In this document: positions 1 through 10,614 of the stretch, piece after piece
Position numbering within the stretch: the stretch's first letter is position 1
How the letters are laid out: every line of letters begins with the position of its first letter
Origin: Flavobacteriaceae bacterium
GTDB lineage: Bacteria > Bacteroidota > Bacteroidia > Flavobacteriales > Flavobacteriaceae
Direction: 5' to 3'
Assembly: GCA_023700885.1 (NCBI GenBank)
Contig: JAMPYA010000002.1
Coordinates: forward strand, 1 to 41,335
DNA length: 41,335 nt
The notes under the pieces: generated by a model
Database searches by the model: none
What the model was told of the DNA's origin: nothing
Seen by the model: only the letters and a program-made list of their open reading frames with translations
Position numbers and translations under genes: made by a program

Positions 1-2
1 AA

Positions 3-1055
3 ATAAAAGTGCCAATTGCCGCTTTAGGCAATTCAATTGCAACTCCGAAAAAAGGATTGGAAGCCGAAATTATTGAAGTTAAAAGTATTGAAGAAGCAGA
101 AAGATTAGGGAATTTGCTTAAAGGAAAAATTGTTTTCTTTAATGTTCCGATGAAGACTTCTAATTTACGAACCGGAACAAGTTATGGAGAAACTGCCGGA
201 ATTAGAGTTAACAGCGCAAGAATTATTGGTAAATATGGAGCATTAGGAGTCATTATTAGATCGCTTACAACAAACTTAGATGATTTTCCGCATACCGGCG
301 TTATGAGTTACCGATCAATACCCGAACACGAGAAAATTCCTGCAGCTGCTATTAGCACTAACGCAGCAGAATTATTGAGCAAACACTTAAAAGAAAATCC
401 CAAATTAAAATTCTATTTCAAACAAAATTGTCAAAATTTTGAACCAAAACAATCGTATAATGTCATTGGTGAAATAACAGGAAGTGAACATCCCGATAAA
501 TATATTGTTGTTGGGGGTCATCTAGATTCTTGGGATTTAGGTCAAGGATCACACGATAACGGTACCGGAGTGGTGCAATCTATAGAAGCTGTAAGACTTT
601 TTAAAGTCAACAATATTAAACCTCGAAATACCTTAAGAGTCGTACTTTTTATGGATGAAGAAAATAGTGGTACCGGTAGTATTAAATACGCTGCCGATGT
701 TAAAGCCAAAAATGAACCTCATTTAGCTGCTTTAGAATCTGATTCTGGCGGATTTTCACCCAGAGGATTTTCAATTGATAGTAATCAGAAAAATTTTGAT
801 TTGATGCAATCTTGGAAACCGCTTTTTGAAAAGTATGGAATTTATGAATTTCATAAAGGCGGAAGTGGCGCCGATACCAGCGATTTAAAAAATGAAGACA
901 TTTTATTGGTTGGCTACAAACCCGATTCGCATCGTTATTTCGATTATCATCACGCTGCAAACGACACTTTTGATAAAGTTAATAAACGTGAGTTAGAATT
1001 AGGAGCTGCCGCAATGGCCTCTCTTTTATATTTAATGGATACGTATTTACACTAA
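3..1055 (+). CDS. M28 family zinc peptidase with PA domain, 3' part (5' end outside window)
   Basis: The reading frame is open to the left window edge, so this is the C-terminal ~350 residues of a longer protein; the GTG at position 9 is not taken as a start. The first ~130 visible residues look like a protease-associated (PA) insert. The M28 catalytic core follows, with the metal-binding GGHLDSWD segment, the HDNGTG aspartate, the MDEENSGTGS glutamates, a later ESDSGG aspartate, and a C-terminal HHAANDTFD histidine. This ligand order matches carboxypeptidase Q/aminopeptidase-type M28 enzymes, which are normally exported and trim peptides. The signal peptide would lie upstream of the window. 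The amidohydrolase gene begins 7 nt after the stop, so the two are probably co-transcribed. The family call is firm; the exact substrate is not known. Confidence 0.9.
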   Translation: MKVPIAALGNSIATPKKGLEAEIIEVKSIEEAERLGNLLKGKIVFFNVPMKTSNLRTGTSYGETAGIRVNSARIIGKYGALGVIIRSLTTNLDDFPHTGVMSYRSIPEHEKIPAAAISTNAAELLSKHLKENPKLKFYFKQNCQNFEPKQSYNVIGEITGSEHPDKYIVVGGHLDSWDLGQGSHDNGTGVVQSIEAVRLFKVNNIKPRNTLRVVLFMDEENSGTGSIKYAADVKAKNEPHLAALESDSGGFSPRGFSIDSNQKNFDLMQSWKPLFEKYGIYEFHKGGSGADTSDLKNEDILLVGYKPDSHRYFDYHHAANDTFDKVNKRELELGAAAMASLLYLMDTYLH

Positions 1056-1062
1056 CAATAGT

Positions 1063-2679
1063 ATGAAAAAATTAGCACTTTTTACGATAATAGCAACCTT
1101 ATTATCATGTTCTAAAAAAGAAATGGTCGATTTAATTGTTACCAATGCTCAAATTTATACCGTTAATGAAAATTTTGATACCGCTCAAAGTTTTGCCGTA
1201 AAAAACGGAAAATTCATTGCTGTTGGAACTGCTCAAGAAATTCTTGCCAAGTATAAATCCGATAACCTCATCGATGCCGAAGGTAAAACCATCGTTCCCG
1301 GATTAATTGACGCGCATTGCCATTTCTACGGATTGGGATTACAACAACAAAAAGTAGATTTAACAGGCACCAAAAGCTTTGATGAAGTTATTGAACGCAT
1401 TGTCAATTTCCAAAAAGAAAAAAATGTGAGCTATATTACCGGTCGTGGTTGGGATCAAAACGATTGGGACATAAAAGAATTTCCATCCAAAGAAAAATTA
1501 GATGCCTTATTTCCAACTACGCCCATTGCCATAACGCGTATTGATGGGCATGCCTTATTAGCCAATCAGGCAGCTATAGACTTAGCTGGTGTATATGTTA
1601 ATACAAAGGCAATTGGTGGATTTATCATCAAAAAAGACGGAAAGTTAACAGGTGTTTTTATTGATGGCCCGATGGATTTAATTGAAGCTAAAATTCCCGA
1701 ATACACTAAACAAGAACAGATCAATGCCTTGCTCGATGCAGAGAAAATATGTTTTAAAAATGGACTAACTACCGTTGTTGATGCCGGTTTAAATAGAGAA
1801 GTTATTGAGTTGATTGATGAAATGCATCAAAAAAATCAACTAAAAATTAGGATTGATGCTATGGTTTCTGCTACTGAATCTAACTTAGAATATTACCTTG
1901 ACAAAGGCATCATCAAAACAGACAGACTTCATGTACATTCGTTTAAATATTATGCTGATGGAGCTTTAGGTTCAAGAGGCGCTTGCCTAAAAGAAGCTTA
2001 TAGTGATATGCCAAATCATTTCGGAGCATTGGTTAATTCATTAGATAATTTTAACAAAACTGCTGATAAAATTATTGCTTCTCAATATCAAATGAATACA
2101 CATGCCATTGGAGATTCTGCTAATTATGTGGTATTGAAAAAATATAATGAACTTCTAAAAGATGTTAAAGATAGACGTTGGAGAGTAGAACACGCTCAGG
2201 TTGTAGATAAAAATGATTTTGATTATTTTAAAAATATTGTTCCGTCGGTTCAGCCTACCCATGCTACTTCTGATATGTATTGGGCTCAAGATCGGTTAGG
2301 TAAAGAACGAGTGAAAGGAGCGTATGCATATCAAGATTTATTAAATCAGTACGGAAAAATTGCACTTGGAACCGATTTTCCAATAGAACAGGTAAATCCG
2401 TTATTAACTTTTTATGCGGCTGTCGTTCGAAAAGATTTGAATCATTATCCGGAAAAAGGTTTTCAAACAGAAAATGCTATAAGCAGAACCGATGCTTTGC
2501 GCGGAATGACCATTTGGGCAGCTTATGCTAGTTTCGAAGAGCAAGAAAAAGGCAGTATTGAAGTAGGAAAAGTGGCAGATTTTGTATTCTTAGATGCTGA
2601 TTTGATGCGTGTTGAAGATGCTAAAATTCCGCAAATAAGAGTATTGCAGACTTTTGTTAATGGGCAAAAAGTATTTTAA
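1063..2679 (+). CDS. Exported amidohydrolase lipoprotein (Amidohydro_3/YtcJ-like)
   Basis: The 538-residue protein starts with a lipoprotein signal (MKKLALFTIIATLLSC; lipobox LLSC, Cys about residue 16), so it is probably anchored in the envelope. Mature amidohydrolase features are in order: a beta-sandwich start, the HxH metal motif in DAHCHFYG, a lysine in FKYYADGALGSRGA, a histidine in NTHAIGDSAN, another in RVEHAQ, and the catalytic aspartate in GTDFPIE. The set fits a binuclear metal hydrolase of the YtcJ/Amidohydro_3 group, which cleaves amide or cyclic C-N bonds. Substrate is unknown. It follows the M28 peptidase gene by 7 nt, so a role in degrading peptides or amides outside the cytoplasm is plausible but inferred. 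Its stop overlaps that of the convergent pabA-like gene by 4 bp. Confidence 0.9.
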   Translation: MKKLALFTIIATLLSCSKKEMVDLIVTNAQIYTVNENFDTAQSFAVKNGKFIAVGTAQEILAKYKSDNLIDAEGKTIVPGLIDAHCHFYGLGLQQQKVDLTGTKSFDEVIERIVNFQKEKNVSYITGRGWDQNDWDIKEFPSKEKLDALFPTTPIAITRIDGHALLANQAAIDLAGVYVNTKAIGGFIIKKDGKLTGVFIDGPMDLIEAKIPEYTKQEQINALLDAEKICFKNGLTTVVDAGLNREVIELIDEMHQKNQLKIRIDAMVSATESNLEYYLDKGIIKTDRLHVHSFKYYADGALGSRGACLKEAYSDMPNHFGALVNSLDNFNKTADKIIASQYQMNTHAIGDSANYVVLKKYNELLKDVKDRRWRVEHAQVVDKNDFDYFKNIVPSVQPTHATSDMYWAQDRLGKERVKGAYAYQDLLNQYGKIALGTDFPIEQVNPLLTFYAAVVRKDLNHYPEKGFQTENAISRTDALRGMTIWAAYASFEEQEKGSIEVGKVADFVFLDADLMRVEDAKIPQIRVLQTFVNGQKVF

Positions 2680-3254
2680 GTTTTTATTGAAATAAATACA
2701 TTTCTTAAGATTTGTTCGCCATCAGGAGTTAAGATAGATTCCGGATGAAATTGAACTGCATAAATGGGTAATGATTGATGTTCAATAGCCATAATTTTAT
2801 TGTTTTTATCAACAGCAGTAATTTCAAATTCTGACGGAAAATCTGTAAATGATGCCACCCAAGAGTGATACCTACCAACCATTAAGTTTGTATTCAAGTT
2901 TTTAAATATTTTGGAATTTTTATCGATTATATCAATTTCTGTTGAAACTCCGTGATACACTGTTTCCAGATTTTCTAGCGTTCCGCCAAAAACCTCAACA
3001 ATGGCCTGCAAACCCAAACAAACTCCAAAAATTGGTTTAGTTAAGTAATATTTTTGGATGATTTCACATAATTTTCCGGCTTCAGACGGAATTCCCGGTC
3101 CGGGAGAAAGCACTATTAAATCGTAGGCTGCAAGTGCATCAATACAAACCTCATCATTACGAATAACAACCGGAATGACATCAGTAACTTTTTCTATTAG
3201 ATGCACCAAGTTATAGGTAAAAGAGTCGTAATTATCTATTAATACAATTTTCAA
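2676..3254 (-). CDS. pabA: Glutamine amidotransferase subunit of aminodeoxychorismate/anthranilate synthase (PabA/TrpG-like)
   Basis: A 192-residue class I glutamine amidotransferase. The N-terminus has the typical IDNYDSFTYNLVH, followed by SPGPGIP, the nucleophile Cys in GVCLGLQAI (about residue 79), GRYHSW, and the catalytic His-Glu in QFHPESILTPDG. It would supply ammonia from glutamine to a chorismate-using partner: aminodeoxychorismate synthase (folate) or anthranilate synthase (tryptophan). No trp genes lie nearby, which favours PabA, but the two families cannot be separated by motifs alone and some proteins serve both. It is a single-gene unit on the minus strand, converging with the amidohydrolase gene, and has a -7-like box about 30 nt upstream of the start. 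Confidence 0.85.
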   Translation of the reverse strand: MKIVLIDNYDSFTYNLVHLIEKVTDVIPVVIRNDEVCIDALAAYDLIVLSPGPGIPSEAGKLCEIIQKYYLTKPIFGVCLGLQAIVEVFGGTLENLETVYHGVSTEIDIIDKNSKIFKNLNTNLMVGRYHSWVASFTDFPSEFEITAVDKNNKIMAIEHQSLPIYAVQFHPESILTPDGEQILRNVFISIKT

Positions 3255-3280
3255 GTGATTATTTATTAACTATTCCTTTG

Positions 3281-3288
3281 CAAAGATA
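3281..3288 (-). promoter_or_regulatory. Bacteroidetes -7 box before pabA-like gene
   Basis: On the minus strand this reads TATCTTTG, matching TAnnTTTG, 27 nt upstream of the ATG. No convincing -33 TTTG is seen at the usual 19-21 nt spacing. Confidence 0.45.
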
Positions 3289-3496
3289 TTACAATATCCC
3301 TTGAAGTGGTTATCACCTAAATAATAACAACTTTCAATTTATAAGTAAAATCAACTTTAAAAGAATAAACTACTTACATTTTATATGTTTTATATTATTT
3401 ATTATTATTATTTATAATTAAAATATAATTACAACAATCTTTTTATAAGTTTATTTGTTCTTTTGGATTTCAATTATCAACCAAAACAATTTATTT

Positions 3497-5119
3497 ATGT
3501 GTGGAATTTTAGCCATTATAGGAAAAGATATAAATCTCAAAAAAGCTCAAAAGTATTCTAAACTTATGTCGCATCGCGGACCAGATGAAAGCAATATTAT
3601 TCAAACTGAAAAAGGTCATGTATTAAGTCACGAACGACTTTCAATTATTGATATCCATACCGGAATTCAGCCAATTAAAGGAACTTCAACTGCTTATATG
3701 ATTCATAATGGCGAAATATATAACCATCAAGAATTAAGAGACACCATTTTAACTCATCATCAATTTAGAACCAAATCAGATTCTGAAGTCATTGTACATT
3801 TATACGAAGCATTTGGTTATAATTTTTTAGATAAATTGGACGGCGATTTTGCGTTTGTTGTTATTGATGGTGATGATTTTATTGCAGCAAGAGATCCTAT
3901 AGGCGTAAAACCCTTGTATTTTGGATTTGATAAAGAAAATCGAATTTACTTTTCATCTGAAATGAAAGCTATTTTAGAACCATGTGAAGAAGTTAAAGCA
4001 TTTCCTCCAGGATATTATTACACTCCACAAATGGGATTTGTACCCTATTATCAACCTGACTGGTTTGATGAAACTAAAGCTGTTAAACCATTATATTTGG
4101 AAAAAATTAGGGAAGCTTTAATAGCTGCAACCCAAAAAAGATTGATGACGGATGTTCCTTTAGGGGTTTTACTTTCAGGCGGATTAGACTCTTCATTAAC
4201 CTCAGCTATTGCTAAAAGACTTTTAAAAGGTACTGACCAAAAACTTCACTCATTCTCAATTGGATTAGATGCTGATGCACCAGATTTAATTGCTGCCAGA
4301 AAAGTGGCTAAATTTCTAGGAACCGAACACCATGAAATTCATTTCACAATAAAAGAAGGAATTGCAGCCCTAAAAAAATTGATTTGGCATTTAGAAACCT
4401 ACGATGTAACCTCCATCAGAGCCAGCACTCCGATGTACTTTATGAGTAAATATATTACAGATTTAGGTGTAAAGGTTGTTCTATCTGGTGAAGGAGCTGA
4501 TGAAATTTTCGGTGGTTATCTGTATTTTAGAAATGCTCCTAGTACTTTTGAATTTCAAAAAGAAACCATTAGAAGAGTTCAGTTACTATCTACTTCAGAT
4601 TGTTTAAGAGCCGACAAATCTACCATGGCTTTTGGTTTAGAAGCAAGAGTTCCTTTTTTAGATAAAAGTTTTTTACAAGTTGCTATGAATATTAAACCTG
4701 AAGAAAAATTACCAAAAACTTATCAGGGAATTGAAAAATATATTTTGAGAAAAGCTTTTGACACACCAGAAAACCCGTTTTTGCCAACTGAAATATTATG
4801 GAGACAAAAAGAACAATTCTCAGACGGAGTTGGATATAACTGGATTGATGCTTTAATTGCATATACAGAATCACAAGTTACTGATGAACAATTAGAAGCG
4901 GCAAGCGAAATTTATCCACATAATACACCAACAACTAAAGAAGCTTATTTTTATAGAAGTATTTTTAACAAACATTTTCCACAAGAAACCGCTGCTAAAA
5001 CAGTTTTAAAATGGATACCCAAGTGGCAAGAAAATACAGATCCATCAGGAAGGGCAAATGCAGCACATTCGCAATCTGACACCTCTATCGCTTTAAAAAA
5101 GACAAAATTAAGTGCTTAA
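3497..5119 (+). CDS. asnB: Asparagine synthase B, glutamine-hydrolysing
   Basis: The start is placed at the ATG giving MCGILAII, because class II amidotransferases need Cys2 as N-terminal nucleophile; an upstream in-frame start would bury it. The resulting 540-residue protein has the glutaminase domain (SHRGPDES, NGEIYNH, DGDFAF) and a C-terminal ATP-pyrophosphatase synthetase domain (PP-loop SGGLDSSL about residue 228, then SGEGADEIFGGY). It converts aspartate, glutamine and ATP to asparagine, glutamate, AMP and PPi. The length matches bacterial AsnB. It is monocistronic: a 240-bp AT-rich gap precedes it and a strong terminator follows directly after the stop. Confidence 0.95.
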   Translation: MCGILAIIGKDINLKKAQKYSKLMSHRGPDESNIIQTEKGHVLSHERLSIIDIHTGIQPIKGTSTAYMIHNGEIYNHQELRDTILTHHQFRTKSDSEVIVHLYEAFGYNFLDKLDGDFAFVVIDGDDFIAARDPIGVKPLYFGFDKENRIYFSSEMKAILEPCEEVKAFPPGYYYTPQMGFVPYYQPDWFDETKAVKPLYLEKIREALIAATQKRLMTDVPLGVLLSGGLDSSLTSAIAKRLLKGTDQKLHSFSIGLDADAPDLIAARKVAKFLGTEHHEIHFTIKEGIAALKKLIWHLETYDVTSIRASTPMYFMSKYITDLGVKVVLSGEGADEIFGGYLYFRNAPSTFEFQKETIRRVQLLSTSDCLRADKSTMAFGLEARVPFLDKSFLQVAMNIKPEEKLPKTYQGIEKYILRKAFDTPENPFLPTEILWRQKEQFSDGVGYNWIDALIAYTESQVTDEQLEAASEIYPHNTPTTKEAYFYRSIFNKHFPQETAAKTVLKWIPKWQENTDPSGRANAAHSQSDTSIALKKTKLSA

Positions 5120-5120
5120 A

Positions 5121-5147
5121 AAAATCCTGCAATTAGCAGGATTTTTT
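5121..5147 (+). terminator. Rho-independent terminator of asnB
   Basis: ATCCTGC and GCAGGAT pair around a five-base AATTA loop, with A's before and six T's after, two bases downstream of the asnB stop. Confidence 0.9.
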
Positions 5148-5149
5148 GA

Positions 5150-5448
5150 TTAAAATCAATATTGAAATTGATGCAAATCATTTGATAAGCTCATTTTACA
5201 ACTTAACTTTAAGTATATCAATTTAATATGAAATAGTCATGTTTGAAAAAATACAATTGCGAAGCAATCACTGAACACAGAAACAAATAAAATTTGGTGA
5301 AGTAAACTTTGATGAAAATATTTTAATCAAACTGGCGAAACGTTAGTTCGTGAATACCAAAAAGAAAATAAATAAGGAATGAAAAATTCCATATGACAAA
5401 TGAAATTTATAGTGAGCTTGTCGAACTAAACAAATAAAATATTCACTT
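5150..5448. other. Gene-free stretch with faint decayed coding fragments
   Basis: No intact gene of reasonable size is present. Short open segments stand side by side in different frames: one from the ATG at 5239 (MFEKIQLRSNH, stop, then IKFGEVNFDENILIKLAKR, stop), and an adjacent frame reading TGETLVREYQKENK at about 5330-5373. The composition looks more coding-like than the surrounding AT-rich spacer, so this may be a remnant gene broken by stops and frameshifts. I recognise no family. A 5-bp hairpin at 5376-5390 is too weak to call. Confidence 0.3.
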
Positions 5449-6108
5449 ATGAATATAAAAATTACTTTTTTAAGTTTTTTATTAATTAGCTGTACTCTTT
5501 TACCAATAGAATATCATCAATTTAATTCAGTTGATTCTAGTTGGAAGAATCCGAAGTACATCAATTTTAAACCTTCAAAAGTTCTTGTTTTGGCTATCTG
5601 CAATGATGTAATTAATAGAAAAAAATTTGAGGAGTGTTTTAATATCGAATTTAAAGAAAGAGGATTAACCTCCTATTCTTGTAGTAAAAAATATGATAAT
5701 CATTTTATTATCAACTTAAAATCAGAGAAAGAATTAAAAGATTTTGATGAAGAATTATTGGCTGATGGTTTTGACGCAATTTTTGTGACCTCAATTAAAG
5801 GTGTAGCAAAACAAATTAATTACAAAAAAGATTATTATAAAATTTACCATGATTGGTATCGGTTTAACAACTATTTTACTTACAATCAAGACGCTATAAT
5901 TTTTCCAAATTATTATACTGATTTTAAATATTACAACTTAGAAAGCTCACTATACACTTTAAACAACAAATCTGATAAAACTTTGGTTTGGGCTGGAGTT
6001 ATAAAAATAATTGATCCGTTAAAATTGAATGAAACAATAACTCATCATTCAAAGTCTATTATAAAAGAATTAGAACTTCATCATATTATACCAAAAAAAT
6101 CAACTTAA
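5449..6108 (+). CDS. Hypothetical lipoprotein of unknown function
   Basis: A 219-residue protein with a short hydrophobic start ending in a lipobox-like LLISC (Cys about residue 15). I do not recognise the family. The body has alternating hydrophobic segments (KVLVLAICND, DAIFVTSIKG), a tyrosine-rich middle, and a late segment reading SSLYTLNNKSDKTLVWAGVIKI. That layout (a nucleotide-independent alpha/beta start, then 'lists what it is, how it is made') resembles small Bacteroidetes surface lipoproteins related to DUF4136, but the similarity is impressionistic. Its stop overlaps the stop of the convergent symporter pseudogene by 4 bp. It lies in a decaying accessory stretch, and no promoter box is evident. 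Confidence 0.6.
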   Translation: MNIKITFLSFLLISCTLLPIEYHQFNSVDSSWKNPKYINFKPSKVLVLAICNDVINRKKFEECFNIEFKERGLTSYSCSKKYDNHFIINLKSEKELKDFDEELLADGFDAIFVTSIKGVAKQINYKKDYYKIYHDWYRFNNYFTYNQDAIIFPNYYTDFKYYNLESSLYTLNNKSDKTLVWAGVIKIIDPLKLNETITHHSKSIIKELELHHIIPKKST

Positions 6109-7056
6109 TATTTTAAATAATAATACAGTAATATTACGGTTATTATTATAATTGGGCCAACAATACCAATAAACAAACCGCCACCTCTAAAGTCTTTTTG
6201 ATCAATCTTACCTGTACTAAATGCAATTGCATTTGGCGGAGTAGATATAGGAAAAAACAAAGCAGTTGAAGCGCTAAATCCAATGATCAAAGAAAATATA
6301 AGTGGCGATGAATTGGATGCTAAAATAATGACTATCGGAATTAATAAGTAGGAATCCAAATTGAATACCATGACTAGTTAAAGCTTCAACTGCTATAGCA
6401 TTACGAGTAGAGCCAATAATTGTTCCCATACCGCCGAAAGAAGCTGCCGCAGGAATACCAATTAAAATTGCTTTAGAAAAGGGAGCATTATCTTCTAAAG
6501 CATTGATAAAAGGAAGCGCAGAAGCTATCATCATAGCTGTAGTGGTCGTATTAGACATCAACATTGAGAATAATGCTGTTGTAAGCATAATCCCTAATAA
6601 TACATATTTTGGTTTTGTACCTAATTTTAAAATTGATAACTTAAATTTGAGTTTATCTAAATTCACTTTTTGAAGTGCTTCTGCAATAAAAAATCCACCT
6701 AACATCAACCATATAAAACTGTTAGACTACATTTAAATATATTTTTGAACATATAATGCTACACTTTCAGAATTCATATCACTATAAAAATGACCCAAAC
6801 CTAAAACTAAAAATCCAAAAATTATTAAACTCACAGCAAAAGGAGGAACAGCTTCAGACAACCACAAGCCAATGGCTAAAAAAAGTAGAACTAACACATA
6901 AATTTGAGCTTTATTTAAATCAGGATTATCAAGCATGTATGTGATTCCAAAAGCAAATATAATACTGATTAAAAAGTAAATTATTTTAGTTTGAATATCA
7001 ACAACTTTTTGAATTTTATCATAATAAAGTCTTGAAGCGGATCTAAACTCTGACAT
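6105..7056 (-). pseudogene. Broken sodium/anion symporter (DASS/SLC13 family) with internal deletion
   Basis: Three pieces of one SLC13-type transporter lie in order on the minus strand. The 5' piece starts near 7056 (MSEFRSASRLYYDKI) and carries the N-terminal helices and the LSEAVPPFAVSLI signature. It ends at a TAA just upstream of 6730; a second in-frame stop (TAG) follows, then the same frame continues as SNSFIWLMLGGFFIAEAL through GGMGTIIGSTRNAIAVEAL. Near 6350-6340 the frame shifts and the sequence jumps directly to the C-terminal signature, FFPISTPPNAIAFSTGK, ending at 6105. About 310 codons remain against roughly 450-500 for the family, so the middle of the transporter is missing. 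Such proteins import dicarboxylates or sulfate with Na+; this copy cannot be functional as one chain. Confidence 0.85.
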
Positions 7057-7143
7057 TATAACATATTTAATAATTTGAAGCACATATTTATATTATGATT
7101 TTAATTAAATAAAACAAAATCATCAATATTTTAATAATATCAT

Positions 7144-7344
7144 AACCCGTTGGGTGCAATTATTAAAAACGTCAGTGTTTTTTGCGGAGTAAAACGGAAC
7201 AAAACTTCTCGGTACGCTTTGCTACTCGAAGTGACGTGTATCGAGAACCGTTTTTAACAATAATTTTTCTATTCTCGATACAATTTTCTATCGAAAATCA
7301 CTGACGAAAAATTAACATCCAAAACTAATTACACCTAACGGGTT
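7144..7344. mobile_element. 201-bp MITE-like element with terminal inverted repeats and 8-bp target duplication
   Basis: The ends are imperfect inverted repeats of 19 nt (7144-7162 and 7326-7344; 17 of 19 positions pair; outer sequence AACCCGTT...AACGGGTT). Directly outside them the octamer AATATCAT occurs at both 7136-7143 and 7345-7352, as a target-site duplication would. Inside are further perfect inverted pairs: CGTCAGTG (7170-7177) with CACTGACG (7299-7306), and GTATCGAGAA (7238-7247) with TTCTCGATAC (7272-7281). No protein is encoded. It sits between the symporter pseudogene and gyrB. An 8-bp duplication fits several insertion-sequence families, so the parental transposase cannot be named. 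Confidence 0.8.
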
Positions 7345-7452
7345 AATATCATAATAATTATTTAATCAGTAAACTATACTTATTGCTATTAAATTGTTGA
7401 TAACTTATAATGATATTGAAATTGAAAATCCTATAAAAACATAGACTTTTCG

Positions 7453-7460
7453 TATATTTG
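7453..7460 (+). promoter_or_regulatory. -7 box of gyrB promoter
   Basis: TATATTTG fits TAnnTTTG, 37 nt before the gyrB ATG. No clear -33 element at proper spacing. Confidence 0.55.
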
Positions 7461-7470
7461 TACGTTTTAA

Positions 7471-9438
<1,968 letters not shown>

Positions 9439-9459
9439 TTAATATTCAAGTAAATGACT

Positions 9460-9498
9460 AAAAAGGATTGTTTTTGATGAAAATAGTCCTTTTTTTTA
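9460..9498 (+). terminator. Terminator of gyrB
   Basis: AAAAAGGA and TCCTTTTT (extended by a G-T pair) form a stem with a long loop followed by eight T's, about 20 nt after the gyrB stop. Confidence 0.65.
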
Positions 9499-9532
9499 TT
9501 AAATTTATTCATTAATTCTTAAACCCCATTAT

Positions 9533-10561
9533 ATGAAAAAAATCTCATTAACAATTCTATTACTATCTTTCATTTTTAATATGAAAGCTCAAGATGGTCT
9601 AGAAGCTATTATATTAGCCAGTAAACAAGATGCTAACAAATTAACCGAAGCTTATTTGAATCCTGCAATGAAAGGATTAGTATACGGAATGAATAGCGGC
9701 TGGTATCATTCTGCAAAAACGCACAAGAAATTTGGCTTTGATATTTCAATAAGCTTAAGCGCTTCAATGGTGCCATCCAAAGATGAAATTTTTAAATTTG
9801 CAGACCTAGGTTTATCAACTTCAACAACTTCAACATCTCTTACAGGAGCAACCGTAGCGGGCTCAAATAACCTAGAAGCTCCTGTTAAAGTTAGCACAAC
9901 TATTGACGGACAAACAGTTACTGCTCAATTTAATATGCCTGGAGGTATAAAAGAAGATTTACCGTTAAACGCAGTTCCTTCCCCATCCGTTCAATTTAGT
10001 TTGGGATTACCAAAACAATTTGATGTCATGATCAGGTTTGTACCAGAGGTTAGGTCTGATGATGTAACAGGTAATATATTAGGTATAGGTTTAAAAAAAG
10101 AAATAACCGATTGGTTTGGTATCATTGGAAAAACACCATTGCATATTTCTTTATTAGGCGCTTATACCAAAATGGATGTAAATTATAATATTCAAAATAG
10201 CAGTTCAATTCAAGGCTCAAACCAAGAAGCCAGCTTTAGTTTAAATTCCTATACTATACAGGCAATTGCTTCATTAAACTTTCCTATCATTAATTTTTAT
10301 GGTGGAATTGGGTATAGTGCAGGAACATCTGATTTAAAAATGAAAGGAACATATAACTTAAATTACAACACAAGCTTGCCAGCTCCTAATAATACAAAAC
10401 AAGTAATTTTAACCAATCCGTTAAATATAGATTTTAAAGCCAGCGGAATGAGAGCAACTTTAGGAACCAGATTAAGTTTAGGATTCTTTAAAATTTTTGG
10501 AGATTATACTATTCAAGATTATAACACCATATCTGCAGGTATTGCTTTCAGTTTTAGATAA
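9533..10561 (+). CDS. DUF6588-type secreted/outer-membrane beta protein
   Basis: A 342-residue protein with a cleavable signal peptide (MKKISLTILLLSFIFNMKAQ, cut likely after AQ). The mature part has the alternating short hydrophobic strands and glycine/aromatic turns of an outer-membrane beta-barrel or beta-rich surface protein, and ends in an aromatic residue pattern (AFSFR). The start after the signal (DGLEAIILASKQDANKLTEAYLNP) matches, as I recall, the Bacteroidetes DUF6588 family; function is unknown. It is flanked by terminators on both sides, so it is a single-gene unit between gyrB and mdh. A threonine/serine-rich loop is visible near residues 93-120. Confidence 0.75.
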   Translation: MKKISLTILLLSFIFNMKAQDGLEAIILASKQDANKLTEAYLNPAMKGLVYGMNSGWYHSAKTHKKFGFDISISLSASMVPSKDEIFKFADLGLSTSTTSTSLTGATVAGSNNLEAPVKVSTTIDGQTVTAQFNMPGGIKEDLPLNAVPSPSVQFSLGLPKQFDVMIRFVPEVRSDDVTGNILGIGLKKEITDWFGIIGKTPLHISLLGAYTKMDVNYNIQNSSSIQGSNQEASFSLNSYTIQAIASLNFPIINFYGGIGYSAGTSDLKMKGTYNLNYNTSLPAPNNTKQVILTNPLNIDFKASGMRATLGTRLSLGFFKIFGDYTIQDYNTISAGIAFSFR

Positions 10562-10614
10562 ATAGACTTGTTTTTTATTAATTTAAATATTCGATAATTT
10601 TTGATATAAAAATT

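Noticed and set aside
3390-3425. ATT-repeat stretch upstream of asnB as a microsatellite
   Set aside because: It is short and irregular, part of general AT-rich spacer; not a clear tandem array.
3455-3496. Upstream start of asnB
   Set aside because: It would bury the obligatory N-terminal Cys nucleophile of the glutaminase domain.
5376-5390. GGAAT/ATTCC hairpin
   Set aside because: Five base pairs with an A loop and no T-run; expected by chance in AT-rich DNA.
6756-6944. Plus-strand 62-codon frame opposite the symporter remnant
   Set aside because: It is the complement of the transporter's N-terminal helices and has no features of its own.
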